Positions 63,996 through 64,000 of a stretch of DNA of 64,000 bases are shown piece after piece. Origin of the DNA: Microbulbifer rhizosphaerae (GTDB lineage: Bacteria > Pseudomonadota > Gammaproteobacteria > Pseudomonadales > Cellvibrionaceae). Under the pieces are notes generated by a model. The model was not told the origin of the DNA, did no database searches, and saw nothing but the letters and a program-made list of their open reading frames with translations. The stretch is from NCBI RefSeq assembly GCF_014191725.1, contig NZ_JACHWZ010000012.1, forward strand, positions 62,001 through 126,000, given 5' to 3'. Position 1 is the stretch's first letter; the number at the start of each line of letters is the position of its first letter. Both the position numbers and the translations under genes were made by a program.

Positions 63996-64000
63996 GTTAA

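Overview
The window is GC-rich chromosomal DNA from a gammaproteobacterium. The housekeeping blocks (dnaX-ybaB-recR-rnd-ycgL-ycgN, hrpA, dusA-tal-terB next to an RssB/RssC-type pair and mlaA), an oligotrophic-style TonB receptor set and the HvfABC copper-RiPP locus suit a marine Cellvibrionales-type bacterium such as a Microbulbifer relative. That placement is an inference from gene content, not a measured phylogeny.

Layout. 1-1558: a small Mu-like relic with a Ner-type regulator facing a phage-type repressor. 1794-3783: a degenerate GDPD-family protein overlapping a short GlpD-like dehydrogenase. 3824-5126: a lipoprotein beside a decayed lysozyme-like gene with several lesions. 5347-11019: dusA, tal, terB, an STAS/PP2C response-regulator pair and mlaA, with a heptamer repeat array. 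11153-13135: hvfC, hvfB and hvfA. 13349-17275: hrpA. 17369-17982: REP elements against a peptide-transporter relic.

17972-38017 is the main accessory region: nineteen codirectional minus-strand genes, many with stop/start overlaps, that look like one large biosynthetic operon. In transcription order they encode a NAPE-PLD-like metallo-beta-lactamase, a thermostable-hemolysin/GNAT-like protein, an AMP ligase, an Fe(II)/2OG oxygenase, a darcynin, an AurF-like diiron protein, an MFS exporter, a flavodoxin-fold oxidoreductase, a class III aminotransferase homologue lacking its PLP lysine, an apparently intact class III aminotransferase, a GNAT-AONS fusion, an ACP, a fatty acyl-AMP ligase, a GMC dehydrogenase with a gluconate-dehydrogenase-subunit-3-like partner, a CrtI-like oxidoreductase, an SDR, a 57-residue twin-arginine protein and a 4'-phosphopantetheinyl transferase. 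ACP loading, decarboxylative condensation with an amino acid, ketoreduction and N-acylation are the logic of bacterial sphingoid-base or ceramide assembly. The diiron N-oxygenase, 2OG oxygenase and aminotransferases suggest a further oxidised, possibly N-oxygenated, amino-lipid. I do not recognise the whole cluster as a described system.

A TetR regulator (38287-38991) and an RND transporter operon (RND, LolA-like carrier, outer-membrane barrel, SirB2-like protein; 39248-43964) follow. The same 13-bp dyad, TGACGATTAGTCA, occurs upstream of the biosynthetic operon and in the tetR/RND intergenic region. This suggests that synthesis and export of a lipid to the outer membrane are controlled together.

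44000-52462 returns to core genes (VWA/MoxR pair, ycgN, ycgL, rnd, recR, ybaB, dnaX). 52714-57713 is a FecI-FecR-TonB receptor system. 57762-60836 is an island of small toxin-antitoxin genes plus a bacterial XPF/ERCC4-type nuclease. The window ends with a TonB receptor whose codon use differs from its neighbours, followed by a clear intrinsic terminator.
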